A stretch of 15,365 nt of DNA, from contig JBAVAR010000153.1 in NCBI GenBank assembly GCA_049585815.1, positions 1-15,365 on the forward strand. Reading direction: 5' to 3'. Below, piece after piece: positions 1-6,117 of this stretch. The DNA is from DATLSM01 sp049585815. GTDB lineage: Bacteria > Actinomycetota > Thermoleophilia > Solirubrobacterales > 70-9. The notes beneath the pieces were generated by a model that saw nothing but the letters and a program-made list of their open reading frames with translations, was not told the origin of the DNA and did no database searches. The position numbers and the translations under genes are program-made. The number at the start of each line of letters is the position of its first letter. Positions within the stretch are counted from its first letter, which is position 1.

Positions 1-449
1 TCGCTGACATGGTCAGCGACGAGGATCCAGCCCCCGGGGCGAACCACCCGCGCCATCTCCGCCAAAACCCGCCCCGGCGCCGGGATGTGGTGGATGCTGA
101 AGCGGGTGAGGGCGCCGTCGAAGCTCCCGTCCTCGAAGGCGAGCGCGGTCGCGTCACCGACCGAGAAGCTGACGTTCTCAAGCCCCTCGGCGCGCGCCTC
201 CCGACCGGCGAGCTCGACCATCGCTGGGGTGAGGTCGACGCCGTGCACCGAGCCGACCCTCTCTGCCAGCGCCCGAGAGATCAGACCCGGCCCGCAGGCG
301 CACTCAAGCCAACGGGTGCCCCCTTTGGCCGGAACCAGCTCGACCAGCGCACCCAGCGTCTCCGCCGCCGACATCACGGGGCTCTGCGCAAAGGAGTCAG
401 ATTGGTGGGTGAACTCATCTCGGATCGACTCCTCGTACACGATCGCCAT
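1..449 (-). CDS. SAM-dependent class I methyltransferase (C-terminus beyond left edge)
   Basis: Partial gene: 149 N-terminal residues are visible and the rest lies left of base 1. The fold signature is a type-11 (UbiE/COQ5-like) SAM methyltransferase. Motif I reads LECACGPG at residues 48-55 in place of the usual LDxGxGxG, followed by the acidic end of strand beta2 (VDLT, 71-74), the motif-II-type GDATALAF (98-105) and the post-II segment VRPGGWI (136-142). The family moves a methyl group from S-adenosylmethionine to a small molecule, but the substrate cannot be read from this. The ATG at 447-449 is the first possible start: the frame meets a stop upstream with no ATG, GTG or TTG between. No Shine-Dalgarno is visible before it. 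It lies 39 bases after the TIGR00725-like gene on the same strand, with a 7-bp hairpin between, so it may be a weakly expressed operon tail or a separate unit. Family is well supported; specific role unknown. Confidence 0.85.
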   Translation of the reverse strand, partial: MAIVYEESIRDEFTHQSDSFAQSPVMSAAETLGALVELVPAKGGTRWLECACGPGLISRALAERVGSVHGVDLTPAMVELAGREARAEGLENVSFSVGDATALAFEDGSFDGALTRFSIHHIPAPGRVLAEMARVVRPGGWILVADHVS

Positions 450-474
450 CTTAGGAGGCGGTGCCCTTCGCCGG

Positions 475-492
475 CTGAGCGTGGTCGCTCAG
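475..492 (-). terminator. 7-bp hairpin at end of the folP-helicase-TIGR00725 operon
   Basis: CTGAGCG (475-481) and CGCTCAG (486-492) are perfect inverted repeats with a 4-base loop. The stop codon of the TIGR00725-like gene (489-491) lies inside the stem. There is no U-run after it, so it is a GC-type terminator or an mRNA-processing/stability hairpin rather than a classic intrinsic terminator. It separates the coupled three-gene operon from the methyltransferase. The inverted repeat is seen; the termination role is inferred. Confidence 0.45.
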
Positions 493-965
493 AGTGACTC
501 GAGGGCCAGCTCGACGGCTCGCCGGGGCGAGTCAGCCTGAAGCACACCCGGAGCGCCCTCCATCCTCCCCCGCCCGCCGAGCTCCCAGCTGCGCAGGACG
601 ATCACCGCCCGCTCCAGCGAGCGGGCGAGGCCGATCTCAGAGAGCGTGCCCCACTCGCCCCCGACCGCGATCACCGCTTCCCCGGAGGCGACGACGGCGA
701 GGTTGCGGGCATGGCCGACGCCGCTGGCGATGGCATGGGTGCAGTAGCGGTTGGCTTCGGCAATCGAGTTGCCCGGGAGGATCCCGATCGCCGTTCCCCC
801 CGCCTCAATCGCACCACGGCAGGCCGCCTCCATCACGCCGCCGAGCCCGCCACAGACGACCGCCACCTCGGCCTGCGCCAGCCGGGAGCCGACCTCCTCG
901 GCCAGCAGCCCAACCTCGGAGTCCTGCGGACAGCTCCCCGTCCCGATCACCGCGATCTGCCTCAA
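489..965 (-). CDS. TIGR00725/LOG-like Rossmann-fold protein
   Basis: 158 residues, the usual size for the TIGR00725 family, relatives of LOG ('lonely guy') and molybdenum-cofactor-carrier-like proteins. Visible landmarks are the N-terminal strand IAVIGTG (4-10), the glycine loop GGLGGVMEA (39-47), GHARN (84-88) and GGEWGTLSE (102-110), which corresponds to the PGGxGTxxE nucleotide-binding motif of LOG proteins. The fold is expected to bind a nucleotide-like ligand; the substrate of this subfamily is not established and I assign no reaction. The start is TTG at 963-965, overlapping the helicase stop as TTGA, and is backed by a GAGGGG ribosome site six bases upstream (minus strand, 977-972). 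Translational coupling to the helicase is therefore likely. The stop codon sits in a 7-bp hairpin. Family call is firm, function open. Confidence 0.85.
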   Translation of the reverse strand: MRQIAVIGTGSCPQDSEVGLLAEEVGSRLAQAEVAVVCGGLGGVMEAACRGAIEAGGTAIGILPGNSIAEANRYCTHAIASGVGHARNLAVVASGEAVIAVGGEWGTLSEIGLARSLERAVIVLRSWELGGRGRMEGAPGVLQADSPRRAVELALESL

Positions 966-3247
966 ACCGATCCCCTCATCAGACGGATCAACTCAAGCGC
1001 CCCGGCCTTGTGCAGCGGTTCGTTCAGGTTGCCGCACTTGGGGCTCTGCACGCAGGAGGGGCAGCCCGAATCGCAGGGGCACTCGGCGATCAGCCGCTCG
1101 GCGTCGGCCAGCAGCTGCTCGAAGCGCTGATAGCCGCGCAGCGCTATGCCGACCCCGCCCGGGTGCCCGTCATAGACGAAGATCGTCGCCCGGCCGGTCT
1201 GGAAGTGGACGTTGGTGGAGAGGCCGCCGATGTCCCAGCGATCACACATCGCGATCAGCGGCAACACCGCGATCTGGCCGTGCTCGGTGGCGTGCAGTGA
1301 ACCGAGCAGCGCCTCGTGCCCGAGCGCCGCGCTCAGCGCCTCGGGCACGACGAACCAGAGCGCCTGGGTGGCGAAGCTCTGCTCGGGCAGCTCCAGGGCG
1401 ACGATGTCGATCGGTTCCCCCTCGGCGATCGAGACCCGCTGGAAGGCGATCACCTGCTCGGTTACGGAGACCTCGCCGAAGTACAGCTCCACGCCCGCCA
1501 CAGCCCGCTGCTCGCGGATGCGCTCGATGTAGATCTCGGTCTCCTTCTTCGGTCGCGTGTACCAATCGCCGTCAAAGCGGGAGACGATCGCGCGCCGACC
1601 CTCGATCTCGAGCGCCTCCACCTCATAGGAGCGCCCCAGGTGCAGGTAGACGGCGCCCGGGTGAATCGTGGTGAAGGCGCGCTCGGCCTCGACCAGACCT
1701 AGCATCTCGCCGGACTCGCGCTCGATCACCGACACCGAGTCGGGGGAGGCGGAGCGCAGCGAGATCTTCGCGGCGAGGAACTCGCTGCCGCGCGGCAGCA
1801 GGCGCCCGCCGGCCCGGCGGATCTCACCCGCCGCCACAAGGCGCTCTGCCCGCTCCCGCCAACCCGGCCCGAAGTACTTCTCGTCGGCCTCGCTCAGCGG
1901 CAGCTCATAGGCGGCGGCGATCAGATGGCGCGAGGCGATCTGCTCGTTGGCGGGATCGAGGATCGCCGCCTCGACCGGGCGCTCGAGGAACTCCTCGGGG
2001 TGGCGGCAGAAGAACTGATCGAGCGCGTCGGGGCCGGCGACGTAGACGGCGAGCCCGCGGCGCCTGCGCCCGGCCCGCCCCCACATCTGCCGCAGGCTGG
2101 CGACGGTGCCGGGGAAGGTGACGCAGATCGCAGCATCGAGCTCACCGATGTCGATCCCCAGCTCGAGCGCATCGGTGGCGATCACCGCGAGCAGCTCCCC
2201 GGCGCCCAGGCGGGCCTCGATCTCGCGCCGCTGTTGGGGTGTGTAGCCGCCGCGGTAGGGGGCGATCCGCTTTGCCAGATCCGGCCTGCCGCGCGCCAGG
2301 AGGTTGTCACCGGCAAAGCGCTGGATCAGCTCGATCCCGCGCCGGCTTTTGAGGAAGCAGATCGTCCGCACCCCCTGGGAGACCAGCTCGGCGAGCAGGT
2401 CCGCGGCCTCAGAGAGCGCCGAGCGCCGCGCTCCCGTCGCGCTGTCGATCAGCGGCGGATTCCACATCGCGATCTCACGTCCCGCCCGCGGTGCGCCGTC
2501 CTCGTCGATCAGCTCAAACGGCGACCCGACCAACCGCTCGGCCAGCTCGAGCGGGTTGGCGATCGTCGCCGAGGCGAGCAGAAAGCGGGGCGCGGAGCCG
2601 TAGAGAGCGGCGATGCGGCGCAACCTCCGCAAGACGTTGGCGACGTGGGAGCCGAAGACGCCGCGGTAGGTGTGCGCCTCATCGATCACCACCCACTCGA
2701 GGTTGGCGAGGAAATCGCCCCAGCTCCTGTGGTTGGGCAGGATCCCGACGTGGAGCATGTCGGGGTTGGTGAGGACGAGGTTGTTGCGGCGCCGAATCGC
2801 GGGACGCTCCTCGCGCGGGGTGTCACCGTCATAGATCGCCTCGCGCAGCCCGGGCGGCCGCAGGGCGCCGAGCGCTCGCGCCTGGTCTTGGGCGAGTGCC
2901 TTGGTCGGGTAGAGATAGAGGGCTCTGCGTTTGGAATCGCGGGCGACGCCGTCGAGGACCGCCAGGTTGAAGGCGAGGCTCTTGCCCGATGCCGTACCGC
3001 TGGTGATCACCAGGTTCGAGCCCGCCGCAGACTCATGGGCGCGACGCTGGTGAGAGTAGAGGCGCTCGATCCCGGCCGCGCGCAGCGCCGCGGCGAGGGA
3101 GGGATCGAGGGAGGCCGGTAGCCCCACCCGCCGGGCGCGGCGCTCGGGCTCGAGGGCCTCGGCGACGATGCGCCCGTCCCGCCGGGCAGGATCGATCGCG
3201 ATCGACCAGGGCGACTCGAGCAGGCTGGCGGCCCCAGAGCGGCTCAC
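962..3247 (-). CDS. DEAH-box helicase with C-terminal DUF1998/Cys cluster (MrfA-like)
   Basis: 761-residue superfamily 2 helicase. Motifs in order: Q-motif-like LYSHQ (63-67), Walker A TASGKS (85-90), Ia YPTKALAQDQ, Ib TNPDML (160-164), DEAH (189-192), SATI (226-229), then the second RecA lobe with CFLKSRRGIE, ATDALELGIDIG and the arginine-finger motif QMWGRAGRRRRG. The C-terminal part matches the DUF1998 region of MrfA/Hrq1-type helicases and ends in a cysteine cluster (C723, C725, C729, C732, C738) expected to hold zinc. MrfA of Bacillus subtilis acts in mitomycin-crosslink repair with the exonuclease MrfB; no MrfB-like gene is visible here. Start is GTG at 3245-3247, overlapping the folP stop as GTGA, with GAGGG (3258-3254) six bases upstream. 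It overlaps the next gene by TTGA. A role in DNA repair is inferred from the family. Confidence 0.92.
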   Translation of the reverse strand: MSRSGAASLLESPWSIAIDPARRDGRIVAEALEPERRARRVGLPASLDPSLAAALRAAGIERLYSHQRRAHESAAGSNLVITSGTASGKSLAFNLAVLDGVARDSKRRALYLYPTKALAQDQARALGALRPPGLREAIYDGDTPREERPAIRRRNNLVLTNPDMLHVGILPNHRSWGDFLANLEWVVIDEAHTYRGVFGSHVANVLRRLRRIAALYGSAPRFLLASATIANPLELAERLVGSPFELIDEDGAPRAGREIAMWNPPLIDSATGARRSALSEAADLLAELVSQGVRTICFLKSRRGIELIQRFAGDNLLARGRPDLAKRIAPYRGGYTPQQRREIEARLGAGELLAVIATDALELGIDIGELDAAICVTFPGTVASLRQMWGRAGRRRRGLAVYVAGPDALDQFFCRHPEEFLERPVEAAILDPANEQIASRHLIAAAYELPLSEADEKYFGPGWRERAERLVAAGEIRRAGGRLLPRGSEFLAAKISLRSASPDSVSVIERESGEMLGLVEAERAFTTIHPGAVYLHLGRSYEVEALEIEGRRAIVSRFDGDWYTRPKKETEIYIERIREQRAVAGVELYFGEVSVTEQVIAFQRVSIAEGEPIDIVALELPEQSFATQALWFVVPEALSAALGHEALLGSLHATEHGQIAVLPLIAMCDRWDIGGLSTNVHFQTGRATIFVYDGHPGGVGIALRGYQRFEQLLADAERLIAECPCDSGCPSCVQSPKCGNLNEPLHKAGALELIRLMRGSV

Positions 3248-4134
3248 GCGCTGCCCTCAGCCGCGGCGGCCTCGGCATCCGGGCCCCCTGCGCCTTTGCC
3301 CGGGGACCCCTCGATGGCTCCGGCAACCCTGAGGGCCTGCAGGGAGCTGCGGTCGTGGATGCGGAGAATGTCGGCGCCGCCCCTGACCGCGAGCGCGAGT
3401 GCGGCAACCGTCCCCCACTCCCGCTCGGTCGCTGCCAGGCGCCCCTCCCAGGAGCCGGCGAGGAGCGCCCCGATGAAGTCCTTGCGCGAGAGGGAGACAT
3501 AGACGGGGAGTCCGAGCTCGCCGAGCTCGCCGAGGCGACGCAGAACCTCGAGGTCCTGCGCGGGGCTGAGGTCGAAGTCAAGGCCCGGATCGATCGCGAT
3601 CTGCTCCGCGGCGACCCCGAGGCTTTGAGCCAGATCCACCCTCGCCTCAAACCACGCCTTGAGGCGGTCGATCACATCGTCGTAATCGCGCCACGGCCGG
3701 TCCACCCGCGGGGGACCCTCAATGTGCATCAGCACGTAGCCGCAGCCCGCCTCTGCCACCAGCTCGAACATCTCCTCTCCACCGCCGGAGATGTCGTTGA
3801 CGGCGACGGCGCCGGCCGCCAGGGCCAGCCGCGCCACCCCGACCGAGAAGGTGTCGGCGGAAATCGGCACGCCCGCCGCGGCCAGTCCCTCGAGCGTCGG
3901 GATCAGAGCCTCAGCCTCCTCCTCGACCCCGACCGGAGGACCGCTGCGCGCCGCCAGCGCCCCCACATCGAGCATCTCAAAGCCGGCCTCGATAAGCGCC
4001 AGCCCGTCGCTCACGGCCCGCTCGGGGGTCCCGCTGCGCGCCCCCTCGAACATCGAGTCGACGGTCACGTTGACGATCCCGGCGCCAACCGGTCGAGCCA
4101 GATCGAGGTCTCTGTCCGCCAGTCGCCAGATCAC
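3244..4134 (-). CDS. folP: Dihydropteroate synthase-like protein (FolP family, divergent pABA loop)
   Basis: 296 residues, a normal DHPS length, TIM-barrel type. DHPS joins 6-hydroxymethyl-7,8-dihydropterin diphosphate to p-aminobenzoate in folate synthesis. Conserved pieces: GIVNVTVDS (19-27, family GILNVTPDS), ADTF (93-96), NDISGG (113-118), LMHIEG (135-140), IDPGLDF (181-187), SRKDFIG (216-222) and the late RIHD (258-261) with the Arg-x-His pair. Odd points: the loop normally reading GGESTRPG is here VGALAARSGPP (57-67), losing the Ser-Thr that approach pABA, and NVTPDSF has become NVTVDSM. The frame stays open far upstream through the antisense of the HAD gene, but homology begins at GTG 4132-4134, which I take as start. 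A TACGGT -10 hexamer lies six bases upstream, so the mRNA is probably leaderless. It leads the operon with the helicase. It may be a lineage-specific FolP or a pterin-binding paralogue. Confidence 0.8.
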   Translation of the reverse strand: MIWRLADRDLDLARPVGAGIVNVTVDSMFEGARSGTPERAVSDGLALIEAGFEMLDVGALAARSGPPVGVEEEAEALIPTLEGLAAAGVPISADTFSVGVARLALAAGAVAVNDISGGGEEMFELVAEAGCGYVLMHIEGPPRVDRPWRDYDDVIDRLKAWFEARVDLAQSLGVAAEQIAIDPGLDFDLSPAQDLEVLRRLGELGELGLPVYVSLSRKDFIGALLAGSWEGRLAATEREWGTVAALALAVRGGADILRIHDRSSLQALRVAGAIEGSPGKGAGGPDAEAAAAEGSA

Positions 4135-4139
4135 GCCGC

Positions 4140-4146
4140 TACCGTA
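4140..4146. promoter_or_regulatory. Symmetric -10 element shared by folP and HAD gene
   Basis: TACCGTA fits TANNNTA, so it gives a -10 hexamer on both strands: TACGGT for folP (6 bases before its GTG) and TACCGT for the HAD gene (13 bases before its ATG). The two start codons are only 24 bases apart and neither has a Shine-Dalgarno, so both transcripts should have little or no leader. I see no good -35 box. The sequence symmetry is observed; the promoter role is inferred. Confidence 0.45.
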
Positions 4147-4158
4147 GCGACCGCGCCG

Positions 4159-4971
4159 ATGCCGCTGAAGTGCGTCTACACCGACCTCGACGGGACCCTG
4201 CTCGGCAGGGGCGGTGCGCTGTTTCGCGACAGCGAGGGTGCCTTCTCGATGGCCCAGGCGCGCGCGCTTGAAGCCTGCCACCGGGCCGGGGTCGAGGTCG
4301 TCGTGATGTCGGGACGGCGGGAGGCCCAGGTGCTCGAGGACGCCCGCCTGATGGGACAGGACTCCTACATCTATGAGGCCGGCTGCGCGCTCGTGATCGC
4401 CGGCGAGACCACGGTGCTGAGCGGGGAGATGGCGCCACGCCCCGAGCGCACGATCTATCAGCAGATGGCAGACCGCGGCCTGCCGCAGATCCTCTTTGAG
4501 CATTTCGACGGCAGGCTCGAGTACCACTCGCCCTGGCACACCGACCGCGAGCACTCCCATCTGTTCCGTGGCGCGGTCGACGTCGGGGAGGGAAACCGGG
4601 TGCTCGCCGAGCGCGGGCACGACGACGTTCGGCTGCTCGACAACGGGGCGATCTCGCGGAAGATGGCGGGGATCGAGACGACCCACGCCTACCACCTGGT
4701 CCCCCGCCTGGTCAGCAAGGCCGCCGCGGTAGCCGCCCACGCACGGGTGCGCGGCTATGACCCGCTGCAGTGCATCGCCGTCGGTGACTCGCTCGAGGAC
4801 CTGCAGGTCGCGGCCGTGGTCGGTCGCCTTTTCCTTGTCGCCAACGGACCCGAGCGTGACCCGGGACTGCGCAGCGCGCTCGCAGACTGGGAGAACGCCA
4901 CGGTCACCGCCGCCCGCATGGGCGAGGGCTTTTATGAGGCGGTCATCTCGACGCTGGTGGAGCGCCGCTGA
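4159..4971 (+). CDS. HAD-superfamily hydrolase, subfamily IIB
   Basis: 270 residues. The HAD motifs are complete: motif I YTDLDGTLL (7-15) with nucleophile D9 and acid/base D11, motif II VVVMSGR with S51, motif III lysine in LVSK (K187), and motif IV AVGDSLEDL with D210 and D214. The cap between motifs II and III is of the IIB type, as in Cof-like, sucrose-phosphate and mannosyl-3-phosphoglycerate phosphatases. It should be a cytoplasmic Mg-dependent phosphatase acting on a sugar phosphate or similar small molecule; the exact substrate cannot be told. ATG 4159-4161 begins right at the homology; the longer open frame upstream only mirrors folP and has no plausible start near the gene. No Shine-Dalgarno. 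It diverges from folP across 24 bases and converges on the iron permease with a 7-base gap, its stop lying in a hairpin. Confidence 0.88.
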   Translation: MPLKCVYTDLDGTLLGRGGALFRDSEGAFSMAQARALEACHRAGVEVVVMSGRREAQVLEDARLMGQDSYIYEAGCALVIAGETTVLSGEMAPRPERTIYQQMADRGLPQILFEHFDGRLEYHSPWHTDREHSHLFRGAVDVGEGNRVLAERGHDDVRLLDNGAISRKMAGIETTHAYHLVPRLVSKAAAVAAHARVRGYDPLQCIAVGDSLEDLQVAAVVGRLFLVANGPERDPGLRSALADWENATVTAARMGEGFYEAVISTLVERR

Positions 4972-4984
4972 GTCCTCCTCAGCG
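4966..4984. terminator. Bidirectional hairpin containing both stop codons of a convergent pair
   Basis: CGCTGAG (4966-4972) and CTCAGCG (4978-4984) form a perfect 7-bp stem with a 5-base loop. The left arm contains the TGA of the HAD gene (4969-4971) and the right arm the TGA of the iron permease read on the other strand (4979-4981). Being palindromic, it can fold in both transcripts. No U-tract follows in either direction. The role as a shared GC-type terminator is inferred. Confidence 0.5.
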
Positions 4985-6013
4985 CAGGGAGAGGGCCGGC
5001 ACCTCGCCGCTGGCCGGACGTGAGGGAGCGGCTTCGCCCCGCCTGGCGACGGCCTCCCCGCGAGAGCGCGGACGGCGGACCCGAACGTACTCGGCCCCAA
5101 AGTAGGAGCCGATCACAAGGCCGGCCGCCAGCACCTGGGCCGCCAGCCCCTCGACCGTCGGGAACACCGCGAACCACAGCCCGACCCAACCGGGGATCGC
5201 GAGCGGCACCGTGGTGGTCGGCAGCCAGCCGGCCAGCTGCATCTCCTGGACGCTCTCACCGACCATCACGATCAGGACAATGCCGAGCAGCACCCCGGTG
5301 AGGACGAGCATGCGCTTGTAGTGGAAGCGGTGATGAGCGAGGAAGGTGAGAGCTCCGACCCCGAGGGTGAGAAGGAGTCCGAGGGCCGCTCCCTCGAGCA
5401 CCGTCGCCGAGCCGTAGCCGAGCCGCAGGTTCTGCAGAAAGAGAACGACCTCAAAGCCCTCTCTGTAGACCGAGGTGAAGCCGAGCAGGATCAGGCCCAC
5501 CATCGTCGCCCGCAGGGGGTCGATGCCCGCCCCCTCCAGCAGCCTGCGCCGCCGGCGATGGTGGTTGGCGATCCAGCCGGTCCAGTAGACGCGGTGAAAG
5601 AACCAGTTCATGACGAGGAGCAAGACGAGCACGGCGAGCAGTCCGGTTGCCGCCTGGATCGCGAGGCCACCGCCGCCGAGCTGCCCGATTGCCCAGATCG
5701 CCGCAAACCAGGTGAGCAGGGTCGCGCCGAAGCCGGCGCCCGCCCCGGCGGCGACCGGCTTGCGGTAGACCGCGTTGGCACCCAGCATGCTGGCGGTCAC
5801 GGCGGCGAGCACGAGGATCGTCTCCAGTCCCTCGCGGAAAACGAGCAGGCCGCTGTCGATGATCACCGCGCCGTGGCTGAGGTGCGCGGTGGAGGCGGTG
5901 GGGTCGGGCACTCCGCCCGATGCCCGCAGCGCGCTCCAGGCGAGCAGAGCGGCTCCGAGCCCGGCCAGGTAGAGCGGCCAGTGCCGAGCCAGGGATCCCT
6001 TCAGCGCCGCCAT
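4979..6013 (-). CDS. FTR1-family iron permease
   Basis: 344-residue multi-spanning membrane protein. It carries the two REGxE signatures that define the FTR1/EfeU family and bind iron during transport: REGLE (60-64) and REGFE (184-188). Hydrophobic segments fall around residues 12-30, 49-80, 92-112, 116-138, 170-195, 205-225, 235-255 and 273-305, in line with a seven-to-eight-helix permease, and a basic Arg-rich tail follows. It moves iron across the cytoplasmic membrane. The usual partners EfeO (cupredoxin/peptidase M75 lipoprotein) and EfeB (haem peroxidase) are absent on both sides, so it may work alone or with proteins encoded elsewhere. Start is ATG 6011-6013. The -10 hexamer TAGCCT lies 8 bases upstream inside a DtxR/IdeR-type iron box, so repression under iron sufficiency is expected. 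It diverges from a DtxR-family regulator. Confidence 0.92.
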   Translation of the reverse strand: MAALKGSLARHWPLYLAGLGAALLAWSALRASGGVPDPTASTAHLSHGAVIIDSGLLVFREGLETILVLAAVTASMLGANAVYRKPVAAGAGAGFGATLLTWFAAIWAIGQLGGGGLAIQAATGLLAVLVLLLVMNWFFHRVYWTGWIANHHRRRRRLLEGAGIDPLRATMVGLILLGFTSVYREGFEVVLFLQNLRLGYGSATVLEGAALGLLLTLGVGALTFLAHHRFHYKRMLVLTGVLLGIVLIVMVGESVQEMQLAGWLPTTTVPLAIPGWVGLWFAVFPTVEGLAAQVLAAGLVIGSYFGAEYVRVRRPRSRGEAVARRGEAAPSRPASGEVPALSLR

Positions 6014-6019
6014 TGAGAG

Positions 6020-6038
6020 TTAGGCTACCCTAACCTCG
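6020..6038. promoter_or_regulatory. DtxR/IdeR-type iron box over the FTR1 promoter
   Basis: TTAGGCTACCCTAACCTCG matches the DtxR/IdeR operator consensus TTAGGTTAGSCTAACCTAA at 15 of 19 positions, with an internal TTAGG/CCTAA palindrome (6020-6024, 6029-6033). The FTR1 -10 hexamer TAGCCT (minus strand, 6027-6022) lies inside it, 8 bases from the ATG. Binding here would block FTR1 transcription. The same 7 bases read TAGGCTA, a -10-like element on both strands, but the regulator gene probably uses the closer promoter at 6080. Confidence 0.8.
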
Positions 6039-6079
6039 CTCGGGATGAGCGACGGCGCCGGGCGATGAGGACCACTCTC

Positions 6080-6112
6080 TAGTATCGGGCGCCAATCCGC
6101 AGCCGAGGGAGG
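6080..6112 (+). promoter_or_regulatory. Promoter -10 and ribosome site of the DtxR-family gene
   Basis: TAGTAT (6080-6085) is a good -10 hexamer; transcription would start near 6092. GAGGGAGG (6105-6112) is a strong Shine-Dalgarno five bases before the GTG start at 6118, one of the few clear ribosome sites in this window. No convincing -35 was found. The leader would be about 25 bases, unlike the leaderless genes around it. Confidence 0.5.
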
Positions 6113-6117
6113 ATTCC

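Noticed and set aside
452..458. Shine-Dalgarno-like AGGAGG on the plus strand
   Set aside because: No plausible plus-strand start follows; the region lies between two minus-strand genes.
1925..3121. Long plus-strand frame (398 codons) opposite the helicase
   Set aside because: The helicase motifs on the minus strand are complete; the opposite frame has repetitive Gly/Asp/Arg composition typical of GC-rich shadow frames.
3355..4158. Plus-strand open frame extending the HAD gene upstream to 538 residues
   Set aside because: It mirrors folP and has no recognisable domain; the HAD motif starts a few residues after ATG 4159.
4135..5100. Minus-strand open frame extending the folP gene upstream to a 618-residue protein
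   Set aside because: This stretch is the antisense of the HAD phosphatase, shows no family motifs, and the DHPS homology begins at GTG 4134.
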